Of a stretch of DNA of 64,000 bases, positions 9,032 to 17,312 are shown piece by piece. This DNA comes from Hoeflea phototrophica DFL-43. Its GTDB lineage: Bacteria > Pseudomonadota > Alphaproteobacteria > Rhizobiales > Rhizobiaceae. Below the pieces are notes generated by a model that searched no databases, was not told where the DNA came from, and saw only the letters and a list, made by a program, of their open reading frames with translations. How positions within the stretch are numbered: position 1 is the stretch's first letter; every line of letters starts with the position of its first letter. The stretch covers positions 3,731,853 to 3,795,852 of the forward strand of contig NZ_CM002917.1 in assembly GCF_000154705.2 (NCBI RefSeq). The letters run 5' to 3'. Made by a program: the position numbers and the translations under genes.

Positions 9032-9310
9032 ATGGACATCCTCGAGGAAAGCACCGCCAGCGGCGGCCGGTATCTGGCGCGCCTGGATGGCGAAGAGGCC
9101 AAAATGACCTACTCGCGCACGTCGGACAAACTGATCATCATCGATCATACCGGCGTTCCGGACAGTCTTCGCGGAAAAGGCGTCGGCCAGGCCCTGGCCG
9201 CTTACGCGGTTGAAGCCGCGCGGGCCGGCGGCTGGAAGATCATTCCGCTCTGCCCGTTTTTCAAGGCCCAGGCGCAGCGCCACCCGGAGTGGCGCGATGC
9301 CGTCATGTAA
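9032..9310 (+). CDS. Small GNAT-type N-acetyltransferase (YjdJ-like)
   Basis: The 92-residue protein has the minimal acetyl-CoA-binding fold of the GNAT_acetyltr_3 group. The pyrophosphate-binding loop is RGKGVGQALA, preceded by the strand IIIDHTGVP and followed by WKIIPLCPFFKAQAQRHPEW, which holds the conserved Cys-Pro. It starts 20 bases from the divergent PqiA gene, so both promoters overlap. The substrate is unknown; members of this group are often left as 'N-acetyltransferase'. Confidence 0.87.
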   Translation: MDILEESTASGGRYLARLDGEEAKMTYSRTSDKLIIIDHTGVPDSLRGKGVGQALAAYAVEAARAGGWKIIPLCPFFKAQAQRHPEWRDAVM

Positions 9311-9424
9311 CCTCAAGCGATGTTTGACGGCCCCGGCCGGGAAAGATCTGTCTGCTGGCGGGACTCAAACCAGTATTTTTACGGACAGGCAGGCAGCCCG
9401 GCGTGCTGGATCCCGTTCGATCAC

Positions 9425-9464
9425 AACAAAAGCAACGGGTGCGCATCATGATGCGCACCCGTTG
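9425..9464 (-). terminator. Terminator downstream of fliJ with a perfect 32-bp palindrome
   Basis: Bases 9433-9464 are fully self-complementary (centre CATCATGATG). On the minus strand, after the fliJ stop, the hairpin is followed by CTTTTGTT, which fits intrinsic termination. The plus strand lacks a T-run. Confidence 0.75.
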
Positions 9465-9507
9465 AGAAGCTTTCAACGCAATAGGTAGACTGAAACCAAT
9501 CGACGGG

Positions 9508-9864
9508 TCAGACCGCGCGGTTGGCCCTTTGACCGGCGTCGCGCTCTTCAAGTGCAGCAGCCTTGTCATAATCTGCCTGCGCCTCTTCGAGCGCCAACTC
9601 AGCCGCATCAAGCTGCGTCTTCAATTCGCGAATTGAAGTCTGCAGATTGTCCGCCCGCTGACGCGCCGCCTTGGCGAAGGTTGGGTAGGCGAAATGGGAA
9701 GGATCGGTGTTACCCGCCTTCTTTTCCTCGGACGCGATCTGGTACTCCAGTTCGGCCGCCATTTTTTCCATTTCTGCCATCATCAGCTGGATCTGTCCAA
9801 GCTGACGGGTTTTTTCATTAACCTGAAACTGTTTCAGGCGGACGTGGCTCTCACGCGACTTCAT
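9508..9864 (-). CDS. fliJ: Flagellar export chaperone-like protein FliJ
   Basis: The 118-residue product is almost entirely a coiled coil (MKSRESHVRLKQFQVNEKTRQ, then heptad-rich LGQIQLMMAEMEKMAAELEY and LQTSIRELKTQLDAAELALE), as expected for FliJ, a soluble part of the flagellar type III export ATPase complex. ATG 9864 follows a GGGAG site; a TTG two codons earlier is possible. It is divergent from ctrA, an arrangement I associate with rhizobial genomes. No fliI or other flagellar gene lies in the window, so the name rests on size, coiled coil and location. Confidence 0.7.
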   Translation of the reverse strand: MKSRESHVRLKQFQVNEKTRQLGQIQLMMAEMEKMAAELEYQIASEEKKAGNTDPSHFAYPTFAKAARQRADNLQTSIRELKTQLDAAELALEEAQADYDKAAALEERDAGQRANRAV

Positions 9865-10300
9865 ACGCAATACTCCCGTGATGCGAGACCCCGGTTACGG
9901 AAAACTCTTAACTCTGGCGCAAGCGCCAGCCCCTATGTCCAATAATGACCGCGACGTTAACTTTTTGCCATCACGGTAACCATTCGTTTACGGGCATCGT
10001 TAATAATAACGGTCATGGTTTAAGGCGGAGTAAACGGGAAACACGATTTTTCATCCGCTTTTTCAGAGTCGTTTGAATCAGTTAGCTGTGAATTCTCAAG
10101 TTTCACATCAATTTTTTCAAAGCGGTTTTCTGGAGAAAAATCAGGAGTATGCCTATGAAAATTAACATTTCGATACCGGTTGCGTAACCCGATTAGAATT
10201 TGTTAACCATTCCGTGGCAGCCTCCAAATCAGGCAACGACTGGATCCGTATCGCGTAGGTGGATCATCAAGACTTTGCGACGGCGGAAAAGGGGATAAAA
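9865..10300. promoter_or_regulatory. Divergent fliJ/ctrA control region
   Basis: This 436-base stretch is AT-richer than its surroundings and holds no gene. Two GANTC sites, the CcrM methylation target, lie 4 bases apart (GAGTC 10066-10070, GAATC 10075-10079). TTAACCAT at 10203-10210 matches the rhizobial CtrA half-site, with TTAG six bases upstream of it. Further TTAAC half-sites occur near 9959 and 10002. These fit methylation-sensitive, autoregulated ctrA transcription as known in Caulobacter. A strong ribosome site (AAGGGGAT) precedes ctrA. Confidence 0.6.
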
Positions 10301-11002
10301 ATGCGGGTTCTATTGATCGAGGACGACAGCGCCACAGCGCAGAGCATCGAGTTGATGCTGAAGTCTGAAAGCTTCAACGTGTACACCACGGATCTGGGCG
10401 AAGAAGGTGTCGATCTCGGCAAACTTTACGACTACGATATCATTCTGCTGGATCTCAATTTGCCGGACATGTCCGGTTATGAGGTTCTTCGGACCTTGCG
10501 GCTTTCCAAGGTGAAAACGCCAATCCTGATCCTTTCAGGCATGGCAGGCATCGAGGACAAGGTTCGCGGCCTCGGGTTCGGCGCGGATGATTACATGACC
10601 AAACCGTTCCACAAGGATGAGCTGGTTGCACGCATCCATGCAATTGTCCGGCGCTCGAAGGGCCATGCCCAGTCGGTCATTACCACGGGCGACCTGGTGG
10701 TTAATCTCGACGCCAAGACTGTCGAAGTTGGATCGCAGCGCGTCCACCTGACCGGCAAGGAATATCAGATGCTGGAGCTGCTTTCACTGCGGAAGGGCAC
10801 CACTCTGACCAAGGAAATGTTCCTCAACCATCTCTATGGCGGCATGGACGAGCCGGAACTGAAGATCATCGACGTGTTCATCTGCAAATTGCGCAAGAAA
10901 CTTGCAACATCTGCAGGCGGAAAGAACTACATCGAAACCGTCTGGGGGCGTGGATATGTGCTGCGCGAGCCGGACGAAAGCGAGATCCTGGAAAGCGCCT
11001 GA
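10301..11002 (+). CDS. ctrA: CtrA, cell-cycle response regulator
   Basis: CtrA is the master OmpR/PhoB-type regulator of the alphaproteobacterial cell cycle. The ATG at 10301 gives 233 residues beginning [20 protein letters not shown], nearly identical to the known family start. The phospho-acceptor is D51 in [18 protein letters not shown]. Lys in [20 protein letters not shown] and the winged-helix ([29 protein letters not shown]) complete the domains. The longer annotation from 10259 adds 14 unrelated residues. The C-terminus ends in ESA; degradation signals in CtrA usually end in two alanines, so proteolytic control cannot be inferred from this end alone. Confidence 0.98.
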   Translation: MRVLLIEDDSATAQSIELMLKSESFNVYTTDLGEEGVDLGKLYDYDIILLDLNLPDMSGYEVLRTLRLSKVKTPILILSGMAGIEDKVRGLGFGADDYMTKPFHKDELVARIHAIVRRSKGHAQSVITTGDLVVNLDAKTVEVGSQRVHLTGKEYQMLELLSLRKGTTLTKEMFLNHLYGGMDEPELKIIDVFICKLRKKLATSAGGKNYIETVWGRGYVLREPDESEILESA

Positions 11003-11030
11003 CGTCCTCCTGGACAGACGCTGACAGTTA

Positions 11031-11060
11031 AAAAAAGCCCGCCGGAAGGCGGGCTTTTTT
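11031..11060 (+). terminator. Intrinsic terminator of ctrA, probably bidirectional
   Basis: A perfect GCCCGCC-ggaa-GGCGGGC hairpin flanked by six As and six Ts follows ctrA by about 30 bases. The A/T symmetry lets it work for the convergent response-regulator gene as well. Confidence 0.92.
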
Positions 11061-11107
11061 ATTGCCGATAAAAGGCTGTCCCGGCCAATAAGGCAAATGA
11101 GAATGCC

Positions 11108-11470
11108 TCAGGCAGCCGCGGCATAAGGCGCGAAGGCCTCGGTCAGGGTGCGGCGGTCGAACGGCTTGAGCAGGAAACCATCGGCGCCAGCGCGTTTGCC
11201 GATCATCATCTGCTTGAATTCCTTTTCGATCATCAGATAATGGATTTGCACATCCTTGCCGCCTTCCATCTGCCGAACAGCAGAGATCAGGTCCAGTGCG
11301 CCGGTCATCCCGGAGTCAACAAGCAGCACCTCGGGCAGTTCCGCATCACACATGATCATCGCTTCGCCAGCATTCGAAGCTTCTACGACAAGATAGTCCA
11401 GCCCGGTCAGGATGCGCTTGGCAACCTTGCAAATCACGGCGGAATCATCGGCAATCATCAAGCGTCGCAT
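11108..11470 (-). CDS. Single-domain response regulator downstream of chpT
   Basis: The 120-residue protein is a lone receiver domain: MIADDSAVICKVAKRIL (acidic pair), VLLVDSGMTG (phospho-Asp) and ADGFLLKPFDRRTL (Lys). ATG 11470 follows a GGAG-like site. It has no output domain, like DivK and CpdR, and its neighbour chpT makes a CckA-ChpT partner role plausible. The sequence does not look like typical CpdR or DivK, so I give no symbol. It converges with ctrA on the shared terminator. Confidence 0.85.
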   Translation of the reverse strand: MRRLMIADDSAVICKVAKRILTGLDYLVVEASNAGEAMIMCDAELPEVLLVDSGMTGALDLISAVRQMEGGKDVQIHYLMIEKEFKQMMIGKRAGADGFLLKPFDRRTLTEAFAPYAAAA

Positions 11471-11760
11471 GGCGACTCTCCTCTTCCTTGTCCATGGCGG
11501 TTCGAAAATCCGAACCACCATTGAGTGATCGCAGACTAGCAGGATTGAGCAAAGATTCGGTAATCAGACAGGCTTAACGGAGGGTTGCCAACACGATCGG
11601 CGTCAACGGCCGCGATCCCGTTTTGGCATCACGGCAAGATGCAAGCGGCCTTCCGGCATGTCCCCAAGCGAGGGACCGGCAACTCCGGCATAAAAGAAAC
11701 CGCAGACCCGGCTTGCGTGATCTGCGTTTCGGGACTGCTCATTCGCCGGTGCAACGGTGG

Positions 11761-12417
11761 TCAGGCGACCGCCATTTCCGCAAGCTGAGCCGTGAAGACA
11801 ACCTCATCGGCATTCGCCGAGCAGGAGAGCGCCATCCCGGACTCATCAGCCAGAAGAACTGTGTAATAGGGCTGGATGGAGTGCGCATCGATAGCCTCGT
11901 CCAACTCGCCCGAGTGAATCTCGAGGAACTTCGGCGGGACACGCACCATCCGGCCACGGCTCACAAGGCGAAACTTTGGATCGGTATCCAGTGTCTCAAG
12001 GATCACATCAATTTCGCCGCCACGCGGGATTGCCCCATAGGCAACAAGAAACAGGTTCAGCAACAGCTTGACCTGATTCTTCGGGATGATCGCGCGCGGG
12101 CCGGACCACTTCACTTCGGTCTTTTTGTCTGCGGACACGTAATCAAGCACGGCCTTTTCAGCTTCGCCGGTGTCAATCGATGCGCCGACCGAACCGGATG
12201 CACCAAAGGCAAGCCGTGCAAATTTGAGCCGGACCGAGGCATTGAGCGCACTGGTTCTAATCAGATCCATCGCGTCTTCATCCGCGCCGCCCTCGTCGAG
12301 CAATTCAAGCCCGTTGTTGATAGCACCCACCGGCGAAATGATATCGTGGCACACACGACTGCAAAGCAATGCCGCAAGATCAGGGCCAGCCAGGGTCAGA
12401 TTCTTGTTCTTCGCCAT
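11761..12417 (-). CDS. chpT: ChpT histidine phosphotransferase
   Basis: ChpT receives phosphate from CckA and passes it to CtrA and CpdR. The dimerisation/phosphotransfer helix is LAALLCSRVCHDIISPVGAINNGLELL, with the reactive His in CHDIISP near residue 24. The rest is a degenerate ATPase-like fold (IRTSALNASVRLKFARLAFGASG; NQVKLLLNLFLVAYGAIPRGG) without an ATP-binding G box. Length 218 is typical. It is divergent from eipA. About 290 bases downstream (11471-11760) separate it from the receiver gene and show no feature. Confidence 0.93.
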   Translation of the reverse strand: MAKNKNLTLAGPDLAALLCSRVCHDIISPVGAINNGLELLDEGGADEDAMDLIRTSALNASVRLKFARLAFGASGSVGASIDTGEAEKAVLDYVSADKKTEVKWSGPRAIIPKNQVKLLLNLFLVAYGAIPRGGEIDVILETLDTDPKFRLVSRGRMVRVPPKFLEIHSGELDEAIDAHSIQPYYTVLLADESGMALSCSANADEVVFTAQLAEMAVA

Positions 12418-12570
12418 TAAAATCTCCTATTGCCAGCACGGTGCCGAATCATTGTAACGGCAAAATTGCACCGGGCGGCTATTATCGCAAGCGCAACTGA
12501 CGCCAAGGCTTCGGGTTATTGCAAGCCTTTTACAGACAAAACGCGCCTGCCCCAAAGACACCACATTTGG

Positions 12571-12585
12571 TAAACCGCTTATTAA
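12571..12585 (+). promoter_or_regulatory. Possible CtrA-like site in chpT/eipA spacer
   Basis: TAAA-CCGCTTA-TTAA has the N7 spacing of the CtrA consensus with one altered half-site. It lies 69 bases upstream of the eipA ATG. EipA expression is CtrA-dependent in Brucella. The match is weak. Confidence 0.3.
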
Positions 12586-12653
12586 GATCAGCGCGTCACA
12601 ATATGATCACTGTTTCCTGCGGTATCTGCCGTCCCATCAACGGAGTGGACCTC

Positions 12654-13238
12654 ATGATCGCGTCCTGCTTTCGCCCCCTCGCCTCGCTCTTTCTGCCGCT
12701 GCTTCTGGCTGTCGGCCTGACATCAGGCGCTTTCGCCCAGAATGCGGCCAATTCATCGCAATACACTGCCCAGGAGATCGTTGACGCTGGTCATGGTTTC
12801 TTCGGGGCCACCTCCGGTGGTCTCGCCAAGGTGGTCGAAAAGGCCTTCACCTCCTACGGGCTTCCCAATGGCTACATCCTGGGCCAGGAAGCCTCCGGCG
12901 CCTTCATTGGTGGACTGACCTATGGCGAAGGTGAATTGTACACCAAGAATGCTGGCCAGCATAATGTGTTCTGGCAGGGGCCCTCTCTTGGCTGGGATTA
13001 TGGCGGCAACGGCAACCGCACCATGATGCTGGTCTACAATCTGCCAAGCATCGAAGGTGTCTACGGCCGCTTTGGCGGTGTCTCGGGCTCGGCCTATGCC
13101 ATTGCAGGCCTGGGCATGACCGTGCTTCAGCGCAACGGTGTGCTGGTGGTGCCCATCCGCACCGGTGTGGGCGCGCGCCTCGGCCTCAATGTCGGCTATC
13201 TCAAGATGACAGCTTCACCGACCTGGAACCCGTTCTAA
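12654..13238 (+). CDS. eipA: EipA-like periplasmic envelope protein (DUF1134)
   Basis: The 194-residue product has a signal peptide (LASLFLPLLLAVGLTSGAFAQ) followed by a DUF1134 domain: YTAQEIVDAGHGFFGATSGGLA, YILGQEASGAFIGGLTYGEGELYT, VFWQGPSLGWDYGGNGNRTM and GVGARLGLNVGYLKMT. In Brucella abortus the DUF1134 protein EipA is periplasmic, supports envelope integrity and is expressed under CtrA control. ATG 12654 gives a normal signal peptide, while the longer frame adds 45 implausible residues. Its place beside chpT and ctrA agrees with that link. Confidence 0.88.
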   Translation: MIASCFRPLASLFLPLLLAVGLTSGAFAQNAANSSQYTAQEIVDAGHGFFGATSGGLAKVVEKAFTSYGLPNGYILGQEASGAFIGGLTYGEGELYTKNAGQHNVFWQGPSLGWDYGGNGNRTMMLVYNLPSIEGVYGRFGGVSGSAYAIAGLGMTVLQRNGVLVVPIRTGVGARLGLNVGYLKMTASPTWNPF

Positions 13239-13264
13239 ACCTTCCATTTCTGTGAATGTTCTTG

Positions 13265-13295
13265 AAAGGCGGTTCCAAAAGGCCGCCTTTTCTTT
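13265..13295 (+). terminator. Intrinsic terminator of eipA
   Basis: AAAGGCGG (13265-13272) pairs with CCGCCTTT (13283-13290) and is followed by TCTTT, 27 bases after the eipA stop. Confidence 0.85.
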
Positions 13296-13409
13296 GCCGC
13301 CAATGCCCCCAATGCACCAATCTGCTTGCTGATCAGCTGTGGTCGTGCTTAAAGCACCCTCACATCCGTCAGGGCGTTTCGGCCCGGATTTTGAGGGTTT
13401 GAATACGCC

Positions 13410-14732
13410 GTGATCGAGTTTGTCCTGCTGTTCGGATTGGGCTTTTTGGCCGCTGCGCTGGTAGCACTGATCGTGGCGCCGATTATTCAGCGCCGGGTGG
13501 TCACCCTTACGGAGCGGAGGATCCGCGCCAGTGTTCCATTGTCTGCAGCCGAGATCCGCGCCGAAAAGGACATGGCCAGGGCAAGCTATGCCGCTGAAAA
13601 TGCCCGGCTTGCGGTCGACCTCAAACAGAAAAGGGAAGCGCTGACCGAAGCGACGGCACGCAGCACGCGCCTGAGCAATGAGCTCGTCGCGATCCGCGCC
13701 GAAAAACTGGCGGCCGAACAAACCATCGAGGAGCGCGATGCAAGCATCCGCGACCTCAGTGCTAAAGTGCACAAAAGCGATGATGACATCACAAGTCTGA
13801 CCGGAAATCTCGCCGCCGCCATCCGTCTCACCGAGCTCCGCAGTCAGGAAATCGCCGAGAAGGAAGACACGATCAACCGTCTCGGCGCCGAGATCGAGGA
13901 ATTGCGGATCGATGTCGCCACACTCGACACCGAAGCTGAAAATTTCAAGGCCCAGATCAATGAGCTGAGAGACGAACGCCGCACCTTGCGCGACACTCTC
14001 CAGGAGACCGAAGAGGCCAAACAGGAACTCGTCTTCAGGCTCAAGCGCGATGAAAGCCGGCTGGCGGAAGCCGAAGCCAAGCTCGCAAAGGCAATCACCA
14101 CCCTCACCGACCGCGAAAACGCGCTGGATCGGCGCGTGTCGGAAATGGACCGTTTGAAGCAGAAGAACCGCAGCCTTTCAGAAGAACTCGCCGCCGCCAA
14201 ACGCGATCGAACCGCAGCGGAAATGAACAGGGCCCAGGTCCGGACATCAGAACCAAAGACGCCGGCCGTCTCCAACGTCACCCCGATCTCCGCGCGCAAA
14301 CCCGCGCAGACCGAGACGAAACAGGAAACCACCGAACCGGCTCCCAAGATCAACTCCGTTCAAAAGACCGGGCCCGTTCCGAAAGTCGAGCCAGTTCAAA
14401 AAGCCGAACCCGTTCAGAAGGCCGAGCCTGTTCGCAAAGAAGAACCATCCCCTGCTTTCTCCGACAGCGAGAAGGTCGACCGTTTGCGTGCGCGTCAGGC
14501 TGCATTGACCGAACGGCTGTTGAAAGCCGACAAGAGCGGCAACGATGCCGCATTGCGCCAGGAAATCGCCACGGTCGCGGCCATGATGGTGGAATTGACA
14601 GCCGGACGCGATGGCACGGATTCGCCAATTGCCAAGATCCTCGCCGGCAGCGAAGACCAGTCCAGATCTGCAGGTTCCGGTCCGAGCCTTGCGGCCCGCG
14701 CCCGCGAAATGATAGCCGCCTCGCAATCCTGA
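13410..14732 (+). CDS. Membrane-anchored coiled-coil protein with EPV-repeat linker
   Basis: The 440-residue product opens with one membrane segment (residues 3-26). About 230 residues of charged heptad coiled coil follow (for example LRDERRTLRDTLQETEEAKQ). A low-complexity linker around residues 295-350 repeats EPVQKAEPV-type units, and a short conserved-looking tail contains VDRLRARQAALTERLL. The layout suggests a cytoplasmic rod anchored in the inner membrane, as in structural or polar-organising proteins. No catalytic motif is present. The EPVQKA repeats are near-identical at DNA level and may vary in number between strains. It has no operon partner on the plus strand. Confidence 0.75.
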   Translation: MIEFVLLFGLGFLAAALVALIVAPIIQRRVVTLTERRIRASVPLSAAEIRAEKDMARASYAAENARLAVDLKQKREALTEATARSTRLSNELVAIRAEKLAAEQTIEERDASIRDLSAKVHKSDDDITSLTGNLAAAIRLTELRSQEIAEKEDTINRLGAEIEELRIDVATLDTEAENFKAQINELRDERRTLRDTLQETEEAKQELVFRLKRDESRLAEAEAKLAKAITTLTDRENALDRRVSEMDRLKQKNRSLSEELAAAKRDRTAAEMNRAQVRTSEPKTPAVSNVTPISARKPAQTETKQETTEPAPKINSVQKTGPVPKVEPVQKAEPVQKAEPVRKEEPSPAFSDSEKVDRLRARQAALTERLLKADKSGNDAALRQEIATVAAMMVELTAGRDGTDSPIAKILAGSEDQSRSAGSGPSLAARAREMIAASQS

Positions 14733-14754
14733 AGCGGTTTCAGTCCCAGATTTG

Positions 14755-15624
14755 TCAGCGCCCGATCCGGCCCATGGTCTTGGCGATGTGCCAAAGCGCA
14801 ATACCGCTCGTGGTCGCCACATTGAGGCTGTCGAGCCCCGGCGCCTGCTCGATCCGGAGGGTGGCGAGAGCATTCAGCAGCTCTTCAGGCAATCCCTCGC
14901 CTTCCGTTCCCAAAAGCAGCACCTGGCGGCGGCCGGGCTGAAACCGGCTCAGCTCTTCCGCTCCGCGCGGCGACAGCCCGACGACTTCAAAACCGTGGCT
15001 GACCAGCTCGCCTACCAAAGCCAAAATCGAACCGCCCCGGCAGAACGGAACCCGCAGTGCGGCGCCGACCGAGACGCGGATCGCCTTACGGTACAGCGGA
15101 TCACAACAGCTTTGATCGAGCACCACCGCATCCGCGCCGAACACCCCGGCATTGCGGAAGATGCCGCCGACATTGTCATGATTGGCAATGCCGCAGGCCA
15201 CCACGACCAGGGCCTGATCCGGCAGGCCTTCGAGAAATCCGCCAAGCGACGGCGGCGGCAGGTGACGGCCAAGGGCGAGAATGCCGCGATGCATGGCAAA
15301 CCCCACTGCAGCGTCGAGCACCTCGCGGCCCGCCACATAGACCGGGCAATCCGCGTCCAACCGGTCGATCAGATCGCCCAGCCCCTCGATCCGGTTTTCC
15401 AGGAACAACACCTTCTCGATAACAAAACGCGCCTCACCGCGCCCGCTTCCGGCGTCATCCAGCACATCGGTCAGCGCCTGCAGAACCACCCGTCCCTCGG
15501 CAATGAAACGGTCGCCCCGGCCCGCGAGATCGCGGTCGCGCATCGCGGTGAATTCAGCAATGCGGGGATCCGCGGGATCGGTGATGCGGATCGTGCGGTC
15601 TGGCCAGGAGCCAGCTGTCACCAT
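14755..15624 (-). CDS. TrmH/SpoU-family RNA 2'-O-methyltransferase
   Basis: The three SpoU knot motifs are clear: NHDNVGGIFRNAGVFG (motif 1, with the catalytic Arg), VLLLGTEGEGLPEELL (motif 2) and LDSLNVATTSGIALWH (motif 3). Residues 1-95 form a substrate-binding domain resembling other rRNA methylases (ADPRIAEFTAMRDRDLAGRGDRFIAEG). It uses S-adenosylmethionine to methylate a ribose in rRNA or tRNA. Length 289 fits an RlmB-like enzyme, but the target nucleotide is not predictable. Its start lies 2 bases from the stop of the next upstream gene on the same strand, so the two are probably co-transcribed. Confidence 0.9.
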   Translation of the reverse strand: MVTAGSWPDRTIRITDPADPRIAEFTAMRDRDLAGRGDRFIAEGRVVLQALTDVLDDAGSGRGEARFVIEKVLFLENRIEGLGDLIDRLDADCPVYVAGREVLDAAVGFAMHRGILALGRHLPPPSLGGFLEGLPDQALVVVACGIANHDNVGGIFRNAGVFGADAVVLDQSCCDPLYRKAIRVSVGAALRVPFCRGGSILALVGELVSHGFEVVGLSPRGAEELSRFQPGRRQVLLLGTEGEGLPEELLNALATLRIEQAPGLDSLNVATTSGIALWHIAKTMGRIGR

Positions 15625-15626
15625 TG

Positions 15627-16022
15627 TCAGCGCGAAATCACGACGACGTCGCTGACGATCCGGCCCAGCGACACATCGTGAATGATCAGGCGCTGCGAAC
15701 CATCGGCGGCGCGGCCGAAAAAGCCGATGCGGACACCGTCAAGCGCCACGCTTTGAACGGCAAACCCCTGCGGAAGCGTTGCCACCGCCTCGTTCACATC
15801 ATCGCCCGGCAGCGCCATCGTCGAGCCTGCCGCGATCTGGCTGCCACTGCCCGACGCATCCTCCTGCGTGAATTTGTAGACAATTGCGCCAAGCACCGCC
15901 ATAAGACCGATGAACATGATGCCGATTGACACCGCCAGCAGCCGCACCATCTTGCGCCGCACTTTCTCCATGTCCGGATCGAGCGGTTTCTCTTCGAGAT
16001 CGTCCTGGTTGACTTGCGACAT
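15627..16022 (-). CDS. Small inner-membrane protein of unknown function
   Basis: ATG 16022 follows AGGAATAAAA, a good ribosome site. The 131-residue product has an acidic cytoplasmic N-terminus, one membrane helix (about residues 29-50, VRLLAVSIGIMFIGLMAVLGAIV) and a periplasmic domain with VQSVALDGVRIGFFGRAADGSQRLIIHDV. It lies immediately upstream of the TrmH-family gene and divergent from the pseudouridine synthase. This small protein between the two RNA-modification genes appears conserved in rhizobia as far as I recall; its function is unknown. Confidence 0.7.
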   Translation of the reverse strand: MSQVNQDDLEEKPLDPDMEKVRRKMVRLLAVSIGIMFIGLMAVLGAIVYKFTQEDASGSGSQIAAGSTMALPGDDVNEAVATLPQGFAVQSVALDGVRIGFFGRAADGSQRLIIHDVSLGRIVSDVVVISR

Positions 16023-16081
16023 TTTTATTCCTTGCCGGGCGGACCCTGAATTTGAAGAACGCGACACCGTTTAGCGAAGCA

Positions 16082-17101
16082 ATGCCCGATAGGGAAGCCC
16101 AACAGGGCCATGAAACCCTGGTGGTGGGCGAAGACGCCGCAGGCAGGCTTGATGCGTGGCTGGCCGAGGCGCTCGCGCCCGGTCTGTCGCGCAGCCGTGT
16201 CAAGGCATTGATCGAAGCCGGCGCGGTCTCAGTCAACGGTACGCCGGCCCGTCAGGCCAAGCACAAGATCAAGCCCGGCGACGAGATCAGCCTGGTGGTG
16301 CCGGACCCCGAGGATCCGGAGCCCGAGGGCGAGGACATTCCGCTGAGCATTCTCTATGAGGATGCGGACCTGATCGTCATCAACAAGCAGGCCGGGCTGG
16401 TGGTGCATCCCGGCGCCGGCAACTGGACCGGCACGCTGGTCAATGCGCTGATCCACCATTGCGGCGACAGCCTCTCGGGCATTGGCGGCGTGCGCCGGCC
16501 CGGCATCGTCCACCGGCTCGACCGCGACACCACCGGGGTGATGGTGGTCGCCAAACACGACCAGGCGCACCGTCATCTCGCCGACCAGTTCGCCGATCAC
16601 GGTCTGACCGGACCGCTGGAGCGCGCCTACCAGGCCGTCGTCTGGGGCAAGCCGGCCGGCCTCAAGGGCACCATTGACGCGGGCCTCGGCCGCGCCCGCG
16701 ACCGCATCCGCCGTGCCGTCCGCACCGATGACGCCCCCGATGTGCGCCATGCGGTGACCCACTATCTGGTGCGCGAGCGCTATGGCGAGAAGCCCGACGG
16801 CACCTGCGCCGCGACGCTGGTGGAATGCCGGCTCGAGACCGGCCGCACCCACCAGATCCGTGTGCACATGGCCCATATCGGCCATCCGCTGATCGGCGAC
16901 GAGGATTACGGCGCAGGCTACCGCACCAAGGCCAACCGCCTGCCCGAGCCGTTGCGCGGGATTGTCGGTGATTTCAAGCGCCAGGCCCTGCATGCCTTTC
17001 TTCTGGTGTTCGAGCACCCGGCAACCGGCGAGACCATGCGCTTCGAGGCCCCGCTGCCTGATGACATGGAGCAGATGCGCGCGGCCTTTGCGGCGATCTG
17101 A
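16082..17101 (+). CDS. rluD: RluA-family 23S rRNA pseudouridine synthase (RluD-like)
   Basis: An S4 RNA-binding domain (residues ~20-75, RLDAWLAEALAPGLSRSRVKALIEAGAVSVNG) precedes the catalytic domain. Motif II is GIVHRLDRDTTGVMVVAKH with the catalytic Asp, motif I is LVINKQAGLVVHPG-like, and CRLETGRTHQIRVHMAHIGHPLIGD is motif III. This S4-plus-catalytic layout and the 339-residue length suit RluD, which modifies helix 69 of 23S rRNA, though RluC-type specificity is possible. An ATG at 16082 is used; a TTG ten codons upstream is the alternative. Confidence 0.85.
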   Translation: MPDREAQQGHETLVVGEDAAGRLDAWLAEALAPGLSRSRVKALIEAGAVSVNGTPARQAKHKIKPGDEISLVVPDPEDPEPEGEDIPLSILYEDADLIVINKQAGLVVHPGAGNWTGTLVNALIHHCGDSLSGIGGVRRPGIVHRLDRDTTGVMVVAKHDQAHRHLADQFADHGLTGPLERAYQAVVWGKPAGLKGTIDAGLGRARDRIRRAVRTDDAPDVRHAVTHYLVRERYGEKPDGTCAATLVECRLETGRTHQIRVHMAHIGHPLIGDEDYGAGYRTKANRLPEPLRGIVGDFKRQALHAFLLVFEHPATGETMRFEAPLPDDMEQMRAAFAAI

Positions 17102-17312
17102 GACAACGTCCGCCCCCAACATCCGGCCCCGACATCCGGCCCCGACCGGCAACCGCTCGTAACGGGAATGTGAACCCACCGCAGCCCTCCCGTCTTGAAC
17201 CCGGCTTTTGCCACAATTAGATGGGATATAGCTGTGCCCGGAGGCGTGTGACGATCCGGGCCACAGGGCTTGCCGCAAGGAAGCCTGACGATTGCAAAAA
17301 GGGGGTGCTGAT

